Shown: one piece after another, positions 17,685 to 26,199 of the stretch
How the letters are laid out: every line of letters begins with the position of its first letter
Numbering within the stretch: position 1 is the stretch's first letter
From: Neptunomonas qingdaonensis
GTDB taxonomy: Bacteria; Pseudomonadota; Gammaproteobacteria; Pseudomonadales; Balneatricaceae
Assembly: GCF_900113275.1 (NCBI RefSeq)
Contig: NZ_FOOU01000001.1
Location: forward strand, 186,001 to 250,000
Length of the DNA: 64,000 nucleotides
Direction of reading: 5' to 3'
Program-made: the position numbers and the translations under genes
The notes under the pieces: model-generated
Database searches by the model: none
The model's input: the letters and a program-made list of their open reading frames with translations, nothing else
What the model was told of the DNA's origin: nothing

Positions 17685-18878
17685 TTAGGGATGGACTACC
17701 TGAGCTTGCTTTATATTGGGTTCGAGAGATTTGAGCGTTACCAGTAGAGCACTGCCAAACGCCATGACAATCGCTGCCATATAGAGACCATCGTTATAGT
17801 TTCCACTTTCTTCAGCGAGCAGCCCGGCGATTAGGGGACCAATAATCTGGGCTACGCCGAAAGATAACGTCATCTTGCCCATCATTTTTGCCGGACGGGT
17901 TGGATAATACCGGCCGGCCATGGTTAACACCAAACAGACCATGCCACTAAAGGTAGCACCAAAGAGAAGCGCACCTGTCATTGTGAATATTAAGTTGGGC
18001 TCAATGACGGGTAGCAGTATGCCAAGAATCTGAAGTATGCTGGCGCTGATCAGAGCATTCAGTAAGCCTATCCGCCGTGCGATCAGGTCCCAAATGATAG
18101 CACTAACTGTAGCGCCTGCCCCCATTGCCATAAAGGCCCATACCCCTTTGCCTTCCAGGCCTGGCAATTGTTCAACAATAGCGACGATAAAGGTAGCGCT
18201 AACCACATACCCAATACCCGCACAAAAATAAGCGACTAAAAATACACGCATAAAAGCTGGGCCAGGAGGAGAGTCGGTCATCGTTTCACCGCTACTGGTG
18301 ACTTTTGTTGAGTCCGGAGGCGGGAGCCACACCCAGGCAGGTACCATAATGACGACGGCAATAACGGTAAATAGCAGCCATTGCTGGCTCCAGTCAAAGT
18401 ATCCGCTCATCAGCTCGACAGCAATGGAGCATAAGACCATTCCCAGGCCTACACCGCCGAAGGTAATCCCTAACTCACTGCGATAGCCGTTACGAATCAG
18501 CCAGTTTAGAATTAATCCCCCGCCCAGCAACATGCCTGCAGCGCAACTCAGTCCGGCCAGAAAACGAAACAGGGACCACAGCCATATATTCTCTGTTAAC
18601 CCCATACCTGCGGTCGTGATGACCGCAACCACCAGCCCTATGCGATAGAGCCGGTCTTTAACAGACAGATCACTGATCATAGTGGCAACCAGCGCGCCAC
18701 ACAGGTAGCCCAGGTAATTAACTGCCGCTAACCATCCTCCTTCTGCCACGCCCAGACCTGCTTGCTGTTGCATGACAGGTAGCAACGGGGTGTAGGCAAA
18801 ACGAGCCACACCCATGGTGAGTATCAGACTGAACACGCCGGCGCTAAGAATTTTGAATCGTTGGATGTTGCTGCTCAT
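17685..18878 (-). CDS. MFS transporter of the YbfB/YjiJ type
   Basis: 397 residues and 12 predicted membrane helices. The first helix motif GVARFAYTPLLPVMQ with GWLAAVNYLGYLCGAL in helix 2 is typical of the YbfB/YjiJ branch of the major facilitator superfamily. GGGAAA stands before the ATG. It lies downstream of a 2-hydroxychromene-2-carboxylate isomerase-like gene and an SDR gene on the same strand (143-base gap), so it may carry the compound that those enzymes use. Direction of transport and substrate are not readable. Confidence 0.82.
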   Translation of the reverse strand: MSSNIQRFKILSAGVFSLILTMGVARFAYTPLLPVMQQQAGLGVAEGGWLAAVNYLGYLCGALVATMISDLSVKDRLYRIGLVVAVITTAGMGLTENIWLWSLFRFLAGLSCAAGMLLGGGLILNWLIRNGYRSELGITFGGVGLGMVLCSIAVELMSGYFDWSQQWLLFTVIAVVIMVPAWVWLPPPDSTKVTSSGETMTDSPPGPAFMRVFLVAYFCAGIGYVVSATFIVAIVEQLPGLEGKGVWAFMAMGAGATVSAIIWDLIARRIGLLNALISASILQILGILLPVIEPNLIFTMTGALLFGATFSGMVCLVLTMAGRYYPTRPAKMMGKMTLSFGVAQIIGPLIAGLLAEESGNYNDGLYMAAIVMAFGSALLVTLKSLEPNIKQAQVVHP

Positions 18879-19021
18879 ACATTTCCCACTGGATTAACAA
18901 AGTTTACATCGTCACCGCAATTTTCCACTCAATCCGCCATTTAGCGCGGCCATCGTGGCTATACCGATCCCGGCTAACAACATAATAAGTGAATATGTCA
19001 GGGAGTTATTCAATTTTGATT

Positions 19022-19621
19022 TCAAGCATTAATTTGGTCAGTCAGCGCTCTTTCGACCCAATCCAGACGATCTTGCCCGAAATAAATTTCGTCACCAACA
19101 AACATAGTCGGAGCACCAAATACCCCTCTGGCTGCCGCTTCTTGCGTCGACGTGATCAGCGCTTGTTTAATCTCTGGCCGGGTGATCGCTTGCATAACGG
19201 TGTCGGCATCAAAACCCGCTTTATTTAGCGTATCAATCAGGACGTCTGCAGAGGACAAATCTTTTCCTTCAGCCCATGCGGCTTGATACATAGCTTGGTT
19301 GTACTCTTCAATCCGGTTTTCTGATATGGCCCAAAGAGCACCACGCATTGCGTTGACCGTGCTGAAAATAAAATGTGGATTGAGTGTGTAAGGAATACCG
19401 TAGTATTCGGCGGTTCGGGCAAAATCAATTTTAATCCACTCCCATTTTGCCGGTACCGTCACCGGAGCAGTATTGCCTTGGGCTTTGAATACACCGCCTA
19501 ACAGCATCGGCTTGTAATTAATTGTGGTGCCGGTTCGCGTGCAAATCTCTTTTAATCGCACGAGGGCAAAATAGGAGGCAGGGCTAATAAAGTCGTAATA
19601 AAAATCAATAGTTTTACTCAT
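19022..19621 (-). CDS. 2-hydroxychromene-2-carboxylate isomerase-like protein (DsbA-fold, kappa GST family)
   Basis: 199 residues. DFYYDFISPASYFA at the N-terminus has the Ser (S13-P14) that replaces the thioredoxin CxxC and binds glutathione in this family. GVFGAPTMFVGDEIYFGQDRLDWVE at the end is the family's C-terminal signature. Members isomerise 2-hydroxychromene-2-carboxylate in naphthalene breakdown or act as kappa-type glutathione transferases. AGGAAG precedes the ATG. It follows the SDR gene by about 50 bases and is probably co-transcribed. No ring dioxygenase is nearby, so the aromatic role is uncertain. Confidence 0.88.
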   Translation of the reverse strand: MSKTIDFYYDFISPASYFALVRLKEICTRTGTTINYKPMLLGGVFKAQGNTAPVTVPAKWEWIKIDFARTAEYYGIPYTLNPHFIFSTVNAMRGALWAISENRIEEYNQAMYQAAWAEGKDLSSADVLIDTLNKAGFDADTVMQAITRPEIKQALITSTQEAAARGVFGAPTMFVGDEIYFGQDRLDWVERALTDQINA

Positions 19622-19670
19622 TTAATCTTCCTCACTTAATGCTCTTCTGATGATATCTGAAGCGATGTGA

Positions 19671-20402
19671 TCACCATGTTTCTGAATATGGGCGCACATC
19701 CTGCTCGAATGTCCATGTACTGCGGGGTTGGTTATGAATCTGCCAGTAAACTTCGGCCAGATCATCGGGTTGAATAATGCCGTCCTCTCCTTTGCTGGCA
19801 AATAGATCAGGCAGGATTGCTTTGGTGGCTTCGTTTTCGATCAGTCCATCAATGACCACATGGGCAACATGAATGCCCTGAGGGCCCAGTTCTCTGGACA
19901 TGCTTTGAGCTAGCGCTCTTAAGGCGTGCTTACCACCGGCAAAGGCTGCAAAGCCACTGCTACCACGTAAGCTTGCCGATGCTCCGGTAAAAATGATGCT
20001 GCCTTGCTGACGAGAGATCATTTTCCTGGCGACTTCCCGGCCGACCAGAAAACCCGCAAGGGCGCACATTTCCCAGACTTTACGGTACACCCTGGTTGTC
20101 GTTTCCGTGATGCTGAAGCGTACATTTCCGCCAACGTTAAATACCGCAACCCTGATAGGGCCTAGTTCTGATTCCACTTTATCAATCAGTTCGGTTACCT
20201 GTATTTCATCGCGTGCATCCGAATGCAACGCGGTAGCTTCAGAACCAATTGCCTGAATATCACTGACCAGTGCGTGCAGATCACCACGGCGACGAGTAGC
20301 AACGATATAATAACCTTCTCTGGCGAAACGCCGTGCGATCGCTGCCCCCAGATGATCGCCGGCTCCGATAATCAGTGCGATGGGTCTGTTACTCGTTGTC
20401 AT
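19671..20402 (-). CDS. Atypical short-chain dehydrogenase/reductase lacking the catalytic Tyr
   Basis: 243 residues with a Rossmann fold: IIGAGDHLGAAIA near 11-23 for NAD(P) and NVGGN near 89-93. RR at about 37-38 suggests NADPH. Ser142 in FTGASAS and Lys158 are present, but the position of the catalytic Tyr four residues before the Lys is Phe154 (FAGGK). The protein may therefore not be an ordinary alcohol dehydrogenase; some SDR subfamilies carry this change. GAGGAG lies upstream. It is first in an operon with the isomerase-like gene and perhaps the MFS gene, divergent from a LysR gene. Confidence 0.85.
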   Translation of the reverse strand: MTTSNRPIALIIGAGDHLGAAIARRFAREGYYIVATRRRGDLHALVSDIQAIGSEATALHSDARDEIQVTELIDKVESELGPIRVAVFNVGGNVRFSITETTTRVYRKVWEMCALAGFLVGREVARKMISRQQGSIIFTGASASLRGSSGFAAFAGGKHALRALAQSMSRELGPQGIHVAHVVIDGLIENEATKAILPDLFASKGEDGIIQPDDLAEVYWQIHNQPRSTWTFEQDVRPYSETW

Positions 20403-20507
20403 CAGCTACTCCTCATTATCTTTTTGTTAACTTGTAAAAGGGTAGAGCTGTATTTAGAATAAATAAAATCGATTATTTCTATCGTTACGATAACTAGTGG
20501 TTATGAT

Positions 20508-21380
20508 ATGGAATTGCAACAATTACGCCTTTTTCTGGCCGCCGCAGAATCCGAAAGCTTTACGCGCGGTGCTGAGCGGGCCTTTGTCTCACAACCGGCG
20601 CTTTCTGCTTCAGTTTCTAAGTTAGAAGCAGAAATGGGCGTTAAATTATTTACCCGCAATAAGCGTAACGTCGTATTAACGCCGGCCGGAAGGATGCTGT
20701 TGAAACGCGCAGAAGTTATTGTAGATGAATGTTCCAGGGCCAAAGATGAGCTAAGACGCCATGATGAGCTCCGCGTTCTCAGGCTGGGGGTGATCAATAC
20801 ACTATCGATCCATTACGTCACCCGTTTGGTGGAGCAGTATCGCCGGGAAAATCCAGGCTTGGTTTTAAATGTAACGGATGCCAATAGTCTGAACATTGAA
20901 AAGCTGGAGCGAGAAGAGCGTATTGATCTGGCATTGACGATATTGCCGCACCCGCCCCTTAGCAGCCGGAAATTTGTTTATGACAAAGAGCTGTTCAGTG
21001 AAGCCTATGTGGTCGCTATGTCGCAAGACCACCACCTGAGTCAATCTCCTTCGCTGAGCATTAATGACCTGATTAAGGAGCCGTTTATTTCCCGTTCTCA
21101 CTGTGAACACCGACGGGTGATTCAAGAGCTGCTGAAGTCACGGAACGTACGGCTCAACTCCATCTATGTGACCGATCAGGATGATAGAGCACTGGCACTG
21201 GTTAAAGCCGGTATCGGCATCGCGATTGTGCCGGAGCATTGCCGGTCAGCCGAAATAAGGACCTGCCCGTTGGTAGAGTCGAAACAAAAAAGATCGATAG
21301 GCTTTATGTGGGGCCAAAGTGAAAACAAGGATGAAATTAAGCGATTTGTTGATTTCGCCAGTGCGATCCGTTGGGATTAA
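20508..21380 (+). CDS. LysR-family transcriptional regulator
   Basis: 290 residues. N-terminal helix-turn-helix in LRLFLAAAESESFTRGAERAFVSQPALSASVSKLEAE (about 5-41), then a two-lobed effector domain. It is divergent from the SDR / isomerase / MFS genes with about 105 bases between the starts, so it most likely regulates them. The ribosome site before the ATG is weak. No inducer can be predicted. Confidence 0.9.
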   Translation: MELQQLRLFLAAAESESFTRGAERAFVSQPALSASVSKLEAEMGVKLFTRNKRNVVLTPAGRMLLKRAEVIVDECSRAKDELRRHDELRVLRLGVINTLSIHYVTRLVEQYRRENPGLVLNVTDANSLNIEKLEREERIDLALTILPHPPLSSRKFVYDKELFSEAYVVAMSQDHHLSQSPSLSINDLIKEPFISRSHCEHRRVIQELLKSRNVRLNSIYVTDQDDRALALVKAGIGIAIVPEHCRSAEIRTCPLVESKQKRSIGFMWGQSENKDEIKRFVDFASAIRWD

Positions 21381-21553
21381 TTTGTATCGTCTTAGATCTC
21401 AGTATGGTTAACAAAGACTTGATGGAGCGCTTTATTGCTACGTCATGAGTCTGTCTGCACTGAGTATAATATTTCAACCAGAGGGTTGACCCACATTGTA
21501 CTGATAAGTACGTTAGTTAAACACTTTGTTGACACGTTTGACCGGAGGTAATG

Positions 21554-22228
21554 ATGACAATTACATTGGCATTTGATGTATACGGAACCCTGATTAATAC
21601 CCACGGGTTGTTGACTCAACTTGAAGAGATGATCGGCAATAAAGCGCAGGCATTCTCGAATACCTGGCGAGAAAAACAATTAGAGTATTCATTCCGTAGA
21701 GGGCTGATGAAAAGTTACCTTCCCTTTTCTGAATGTACCCGCAGCGCACTGGAATACGCCTGCAAGTTACACCAGGTAGATATGAGTTCAGATCAGAAGT
21801 CCAGATTGCTCTCACTGTATGCAGTGCTACCGGCTTTTCAGGATACTCTGGATGGATTGGCAGCGTTGAATCAAGATCAATTCCGCCCGTATGCATTTTC
21901 CAATGGCACTGAAGCTGCTGTTCGAAAACTCCTGCAACACTCAGGTACTGAGCAGTACCTGCTTGATATTGTCAGCGTTGATTCCCTGAAAACCTTCAAG
22001 CCTGATCCAGCAGTCTATGACTATTTTTTACAACGCAGCGCTTCGTCCAAAGAGCAAAGCTGGCTAATATCCAGTAACCCTTTTGATGTTATCGGTGCTC
22101 TGAATTTTGGTATGAAAGCAGCGTGGGTTAAACGCAGTGAATCCTCATTGTTTGATGACTGGGAAGTGACACCGACACTCGTAGTTGAGTCTCTGGAGCG
22201 GATTGGCGATCAGATCCTGAAAGCCTGA
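21554..22228 (+). CDS. Haloacid dehalogenase, type II (HAD superfamily)
   Basis: 224 residues. ATG 21554 is preferred over the ATG three bases earlier because GGAGGT then has proper spacing. Type II L-2-haloacid dehalogenase features are visible: nucleophile Asp8 in FDVYGTL, YAFSNGT near 115-121, KPDP near 151-154 and SSNPFDVIGA near 173-182. The family replaces the halogen of short 2-haloacids with hydroxyl, with inversion. It is monocistronic, with a terminator directly behind it. Phosphatase activity of a related HAD enzyme cannot be excluded. Confidence 0.85.
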   Translation: MTITLAFDVYGTLINTHGLLTQLEEMIGNKAQAFSNTWREKQLEYSFRRGLMKSYLPFSECTRSALEYACKLHQVDMSSDQKSRLLSLYAVLPAFQDTLDGLAALNQDQFRPYAFSNGTEAAVRKLLQHSGTEQYLLDIVSVDSLKTFKPDPAVYDYFLQRSASSKEQSWLISSNPFDVIGALNFGMKAAWVKRSESSLFDDWEVTPTLVVESLERIGDQILKA

Positions 22229-22237
22229 ATTTTCGCT

Positions 22238-22262
22238 AATCAGTCGCTCAGGCTGATTTTTT
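22238..22262 (+). terminator. Intrinsic terminator of the dehalogenase gene
   Basis: Stem AATCAGTC / GGCTGATT (eight pairs, one G-T) with a five-base loop, followed by six T residues, ten bases after the stop codon. Confidence 0.8.
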
Positions 22263-22388
22263 CCATTCGACATTGAAGAGCTGCATGAAAAATTTAAACC
22301 GATGATCGAAGAATACAAAATGAATTTTTGGCCAGTTGACAGCCGCCAACCGAAGAAATTTGTCGAAAAGTTTTTATACGTTTTATAG
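22257..22388 (+). pseudogene. purU: Remnant of purU (formyltetrahydrofolate deformylase)
   Basis: A start-less frame of about 42 codons begins right after the dehalogenase terminator and ends at TAG 22386. From 22266 it reads FDIEELHEKFKPMIEEYKMNF, then PVDSRQPKK. This matches, from family knowledge, the end of the PurU ACT domain and the linker into the formyltransferase domain, where other PurU proteins read like EEFRRAFAPIAEEF...DSAQKKR. The first 60 or so residues and the whole catalytic domain are missing. The short tail after PKK (FVEKFLYVL) may be residual C-terminal or random. Its place directly before folD, with fhs not far away, fits a lost purU-folD pair. The identification is by eye. 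Confidence 0.55.
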
Positions 22389-22413
22389 CAAGAGTAATGA
22401 TGAGGTTTGATTG

Positions 22414-23277
22414 ATGTCTGCAGTAATTTTGGATGGCAAAGCACTGGCTAAAAGTCGTGAGCAACAACTGCAAGCCGCTGTGAGAAATCTACAGGATTCT
22501 GGTGGTTTACAGCCTGTCTTAGCCACTATTTTAGTGGGTGATGACCCTTCTTCTGCAACCTATGTGCAAATGAAAATTAATGCATGTGGCCGGGTCGGTA
22601 TGGGGTCGCGCTGTATTAATCTGCCAGCGACCACGACCACAGAGGAATTGCTGACAACGATTGATCAGTTAAATCAGGACTCGGATGTGTGCGGCATTTT
22701 GTTGCAACACCCGGTACCAGAGCACATTGATGAGCGGCTATGTTTTGATGCGATCGCCATTGATAAAGATGTGGACGGTGTGACTACGCAGGGCTTTGGC
22801 CTGATGGCGATGGGTGAGCAGGCATTCGGTTCGGCCACGCCTGCAGGTATTATGACGTTACTCAAGCATTACGATATTCAACTCTCAGGCAAGCATGCTG
22901 TGGTGCTGGGGCGTAGTGCTATTCTGGGTAAACCGATGGCCGCTATGCTGTTGAATGCCAATGCCACAGTAACCATCTGCCATTCCCGTACAGAGAATCT
23001 GGCTGAATTGGTCGCTCAAGCCGATATCGTTGTGGGCGCAGTGGGTAAACCAGAACTGATTAAAGCCGCATGGATCAAGGATGGCGCGGTTGTCGTGGAC
23101 GCGGGTTACCATGCTGGTGGTGTTGGTGATATCGAGAAAACGGGTCTGGAAAAAAGGGTCGCTGCACTGACGCCGGTACCTGGTGGCGTGGGGCCTATGA
23201 CTATTAATGCTCTGATTAGTCAAACGCTGCAATCAGCAGAACAAAAAGGAATTCTGAAGGCGAGCCTGGCGGGATAA
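22414..23277 (+). CDS. folD: Methylenetetrahydrofolate dehydrogenase / methenyl-THF cyclohydrolase
   Basis: 287 residues from ATG 22414, with GAGG nine bases upstream. The bifunctional FolD motifs are present: catalytic Lys54 in [25 protein letters not shown] near 98-110 (where the common form has VQLPLP), [11 protein letters not shown] near 168-178 and [10 protein letters not shown] near 251-260. It interconverts methylene-, methenyl- and 10-formyl-THF with NADP. The diverged LQHPVP loop suggests a paralogue, possibly of the kind tied to one-carbon catabolism, rather than the housekeeping copy. It sits behind a purU remnant. Confidence 0.93.
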   Translation: MSAVILDGKALAKSREQQLQAAVRNLQDSGGLQPVLATILVGDDPSSATYVQMKINACGRVGMGSRCINLPATTTTEELLTTIDQLNQDSDVCGILLQHPVPEHIDERLCFDAIAIDKDVDGVTTQGFGLMAMGEQAFGSATPAGIMTLLKHYDIQLSGKHAVVLGRSAILGKPMAAMLLNANATVTICHSRTENLAELVAQADIVVGAVGKPELIKAAWIKDGAVVVDAGYHAGGVGDIEKTGLEKRVAALTPVPGGVGPMTINALISQTLQSAEQKGILKASLAG

Positions 23278-23284
23278 GCTGTTA

Positions 23285-23321
23285 CTGTGGCTCTTTAGGG
23301 GCCACTCCCGTAAGCGGGTTA
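23285..23321 (+). terminator. Possible terminator region after folD
   Basis: Two small stems follow folD: GTGGC/GCCAC, and CCCG-TAAG-CGGG with TTATGATTTT after it. The T-run is interrupted, so the call is weak. Confidence 0.35.
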
Positions 23322-23429
23322 TGATTTTCATCTTCATAATTTACACTTTAATAAATCCTTATCAGATCCGATCTGTCACAGATGACGTAGAAGGGGGACA
23401 AGCCCTGAAAACGCTCATTGGAGACTCAC

Positions 23430-24041
23430 ATGAAATGGATCATGCCGTTGCCTTTCTTAATGTTGCTTGCGATGTTAACACTATCCCCTTATTCAACAGC
23501 CCAGAAGGAGATCAAGGTGAGTTCGCAGGCATGTTCTGCAGAGCTGAGACAGGCCTTAAACTACAACTTCAAGAGGCTGGGGCAAGACCAGCAGGTTAAT
23601 TTGTGTGATACCTATGGCGGAAAACTGATCATGATTGTGAATACCGCCAGCAAGTGTGCGTTTACGCCGCAATATGATGGCCTGGAATCGCTTTATTCAC
23701 GCTATAAGGATAAGGGGTTTGTTGTACTTGGATTCCCTTCCAATGACTTTGCCGGACAAGAACCCGGTAGCGAAAAGCAGATAAAGGATTTTTGTCAGCT
23801 AACTTATGGTGTCAACTTTCCGATGTTTGAAAAGACTCATGCAGCCAGGGCAAACGCATCGCCTTTTTATCAACAGCTGGCAGCAATGGCAGGTGAGTAT
23901 CCGGGTTGGAACTTTCATAAATATTTGATTGCTCCGGATGGGAAGATGCTGGCCAGTTTTAAGAGCCATATCATACCGAATGATCCGACAGTGATTAGCA
24001 TGATAGAACAGCATCTGCCCGCTGGTGTAGCTGATGAGTAA
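23430..24041 (+). CDS. Exported glutathione peroxidase family protein
   Basis: 203 residues from ATG 23430, with GGAG upstream. The first 25 residues form a Sec signal (KWIMPLPFLMLLAMLTLSP, cleavage near STAQ). The mature part has the glutathione peroxidase fold with peroxidatic Cys76 in NTASKCAFTPQY, GFPSNDFAGQEPG near 107-119 and WNFHKYLI near 166-173. It is a Cys-type, probably thioredoxin-dependent peroxidase. Export to the periplasm is unusual, since BtuE-type homologues are mostly cytoplasmic. The stop overlaps the start of the ABC1 kinase gene by eight bases, so they are co-transcribed. Confidence 0.9.
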   Translation: MKWIMPLPFLMLLAMLTLSPYSTAQKEIKVSSQACSAELRQALNYNFKRLGQDQQVNLCDTYGGKLIMIVNTASKCAFTPQYDGLESLYSRYKDKGFVVLGFPSNDFAGQEPGSEKQIKDFCQLTYGVNFPMFEKTHAARANASPFYQQLAAMAGEYPGWNFHKYLIAPDGKMLASFKSHIIPNDPTVISMIEQHLPAGVADE

Positions 24042-25377
24042 CTCACAAAACCGAAAAAGCGCGGCAGTACCTCAATCGAGAGTGTCTCGTCTGGCACGCA
24101 TGGGATCATTAGCCGGACGGATTGCCGGTAATGTCGTTCTGGAAGGTGGCAGGCACTTGGTTCAGGGTAAAAAACCGGTGATCTCCGATCTGCTGCTAAC
24201 GCCAAAAAACCTTCATCAGGTGGCTGATAAGTTGTCCACCATGCGCGGAGCGGCGATGAAAATGGGGCAGTTGCTGTCGATGGATTCAGGGAGTTTACTG
24301 CCCGATGAACTCTCTTCGATACTGGAACGGCTGCGCTCCGATGCCGTGACTATGCCGATGTCGCAACTGGTGATGGTACTGGAGCGTCATTGGGGCCAAG
24401 ACTGGAATGAGCGCTTCAGTCGTTTCTCATTTGAACCGCTGGCCGCGGCCTCGATAGGGCAGGTTCACGAAGCCACCTGCACACAAGGCCGTCATCTGGC
24501 TATCAAGGTGCAATATCCCGGCGTGCGTCAAAGTATCGACAGCGATATCGATAACGTTTACAGCTTGTTACGTATGACGGGGCTTATTCCTAAAACACTG
24601 GATTTGCAGCCGATACTGGATGAAGCTCGCCAGCAACTGAAACAGGAAGCCGATTACCTGGCAGAAGGCGCTCACCTTGATGCTTATCGTCAGCACGTGC
24701 AATCTTTTAAGCGCAATGCCGATCTCGTTATACCGAGGTTTCATGCCGACCTGTCTACCACTGAAATCTTAACCATGGACTATGTCGCAGGGGATTCACT
24801 GGATGCTCTTCGCTCGAAGTCTGCTGAAAAGCGCACAGATATCATGTCATTAATTTTCAGTCTTTTTTTTGCTGAATTATTTGATTTTAAATGTGTACAA
24901 ACCGATCCTAATCTGGCGAATTACCTTTATCAGGCTGACCAGCATAAACTGGTGTTATTAGATTTTGGTGCGGTCAGGGTTTTTAATCCGGATTTTGTAC
25001 AGAAGTACCAAAATGCGATGTGTGCCGCCGTTAAACAAGACAGGCAAGCGTTAGATACAGCATTGCATAATTTAGGCTTTTTTCAGAACGGCATGAAAGT
25101 GGCTAACCGGGAAGTGGTATTAGATATCTTTATGATGGCGGCAGAACCGCTACGCTACAACGGCGACTATGACTTTGGACAATCTGATCTGGCGAAACGG
25201 ATTCAGGCTCGCGGCTTAAGCGTCAGTGGCGATCCTGATGCCTGGCATACACCGCCGCCGGATGTGCTCTTTTTACATCGGAAAATGGCAGGTTTGTATC
25301 TGATGGCGGCGCGATTAAATGCGTCAGTCAACGTGCATGCTTTGTTTGCAAACTATCTGAATAATCAACAAGAGTAG
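24034..25377 (+). CDS. ABC1/UbiB-like atypical kinase family protein
   Basis: 447 residues. ABC1-family marks are in order: MKMGQLLSMD (the KxGQ motif) near 74-83, the Ala-rich loop AAASIGQVHEA near 140-150, IKVQYPG with the ATP-contacting Lys near 157-163, QTDPNLANYLY near 289-299 in place of the common HADPHPGN loop, and LDFGAV near 308-313. Relatives are linked to ubiquinone and other isoprenoid lipid handling, through ATPase rather than protein kinase activity. The QTDPN loop marks a side branch, not canonical UbiB, and no ubiE or ubiJ is nearby. It is followed closely by an SDR gene and hemH. Confidence 0.88.
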   Translation: MSNSQNRKSAAVPQSRVSRLARMGSLAGRIAGNVVLEGGRHLVQGKKPVISDLLLTPKNLHQVADKLSTMRGAAMKMGQLLSMDSGSLLPDELSSILERLRSDAVTMPMSQLVMVLERHWGQDWNERFSRFSFEPLAAASIGQVHEATCTQGRHLAIKVQYPGVRQSIDSDIDNVYSLLRMTGLIPKTLDLQPILDEARQQLKQEADYLAEGAHLDAYRQHVQSFKRNADLVIPRFHADLSTTEILTMDYVAGDSLDALRSKSAEKRTDIMSLIFSLFFAELFDFKCVQTDPNLANYLYQADQHKLVLLDFGAVRVFNPDFVQKYQNAMCAAVKQDRQALDTALHNLGFFQNGMKVANREVVLDIFMMAAEPLRYNGDYDFGQSDLAKRIQARGLSVSGDPDAWHTPPPDVLFLHRKMAGLYLMAARLNASVNVHALFANYLNNQQE

Positions 25378-25382
25378 ATAAC

Positions 25383-26129
25383 ATGGGGTTGCTTAATAAT
25401 CAGGATGCGTCGCTTAAGGTCGCCGTTATCGGTGCTAGCGGAGGCATTGGTCAGGCATTGATTCAGCAGTTAACCAATATGCCTGGTATTGGCTATATTT
25501 ACGCCTATTCAAGAACCTATCCGCAGGCGCTGTCTGCTATTGAAAATCTGAGTTATTCGCCATTGGATTATCGCAATGAGCAAAGCATCGCCGATGCGGC
25601 TGCCGCGTTAGGTAAAACCCGCCTGGACCTGGTTATTGTGGCAACCGGCGTATTGCATGGTGAAAACTTCACTCCTGAAAAAAGTATCAGAAGCCTGCAG
25701 CCTGAAAGCTTTGAAGAGGTATTTCAGTTAAATACACTCGGGCCAATGTTAGTAGCGAAACACTTTTTGCCCTATATGAATAAAAACAACAAGACAGCCT
25801 TTACCGCAATTTCTGCGCGGGTTGGAAGCATCAGCGATAACCGCCTTGGTGGCTGGTACAGCTATCGCGCCAGTAAAGCCGCGTTGAATATGATGTTAAA
25901 GGGGCTGGCGATTGAATGCCGCGTGCGCTACCCCGATCTGATAGTTGCCGGTCTGCATCCGGGCACTGTCAATACTTCACTTTCAGAGCCATTTCAGAAA
26001 AATGTACCGGCCGATAAACTATTTACAGCAGAGCAGTCAGCCAGTTACTTGTTGCAGGTTATTGATAACCTTGATAAACAAGACAGCGGCAAGGTGTTTG
26101 CGTGGGATGGAAAAGAGATACCGGCTTAA
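25383..26129 (+). CDS. Short-chain dehydrogenase (C-factor-like)
   Basis: 248 residues. NAD(P)-binding GASGGIGQAL near 17-26, LNTLGP near 117-122, Ser of ISARVGS and the intact YSYRASKAALN catalytic Tyr/Lys near 159-169. The whole resembles the C-factor/CsgA-type SDRs, whose substrates are mostly unknown. It begins five bases after the ABC1 kinase gene. A damaged relative of this gene (TPEK...RSLQPES region) lies at 31.25 kb. Confidence 0.88.
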   Translation: MGLLNNQDASLKVAVIGASGGIGQALIQQLTNMPGIGYIYAYSRTYPQALSAIENLSYSPLDYRNEQSIADAAAALGKTRLDLVIVATGVLHGENFTPEKSIRSLQPESFEEVFQLNTLGPMLVAKHFLPYMNKNNKTAFTAISARVGSISDNRLGGWYSYRASKAALNMMLKGLAIECRVRYPDLIVAGLHPGTVNTSLSEPFQKNVPADKLFTAEQSASYLLQVIDNLDKQDSGKVFAWDGKEIPA

Positions 26130-26199
26130 TCTTTATCCAACATCTGCTAATTATTTTTACTATTCACCTTAACTATTCATCTTCAAAAAAGAGAATCAC

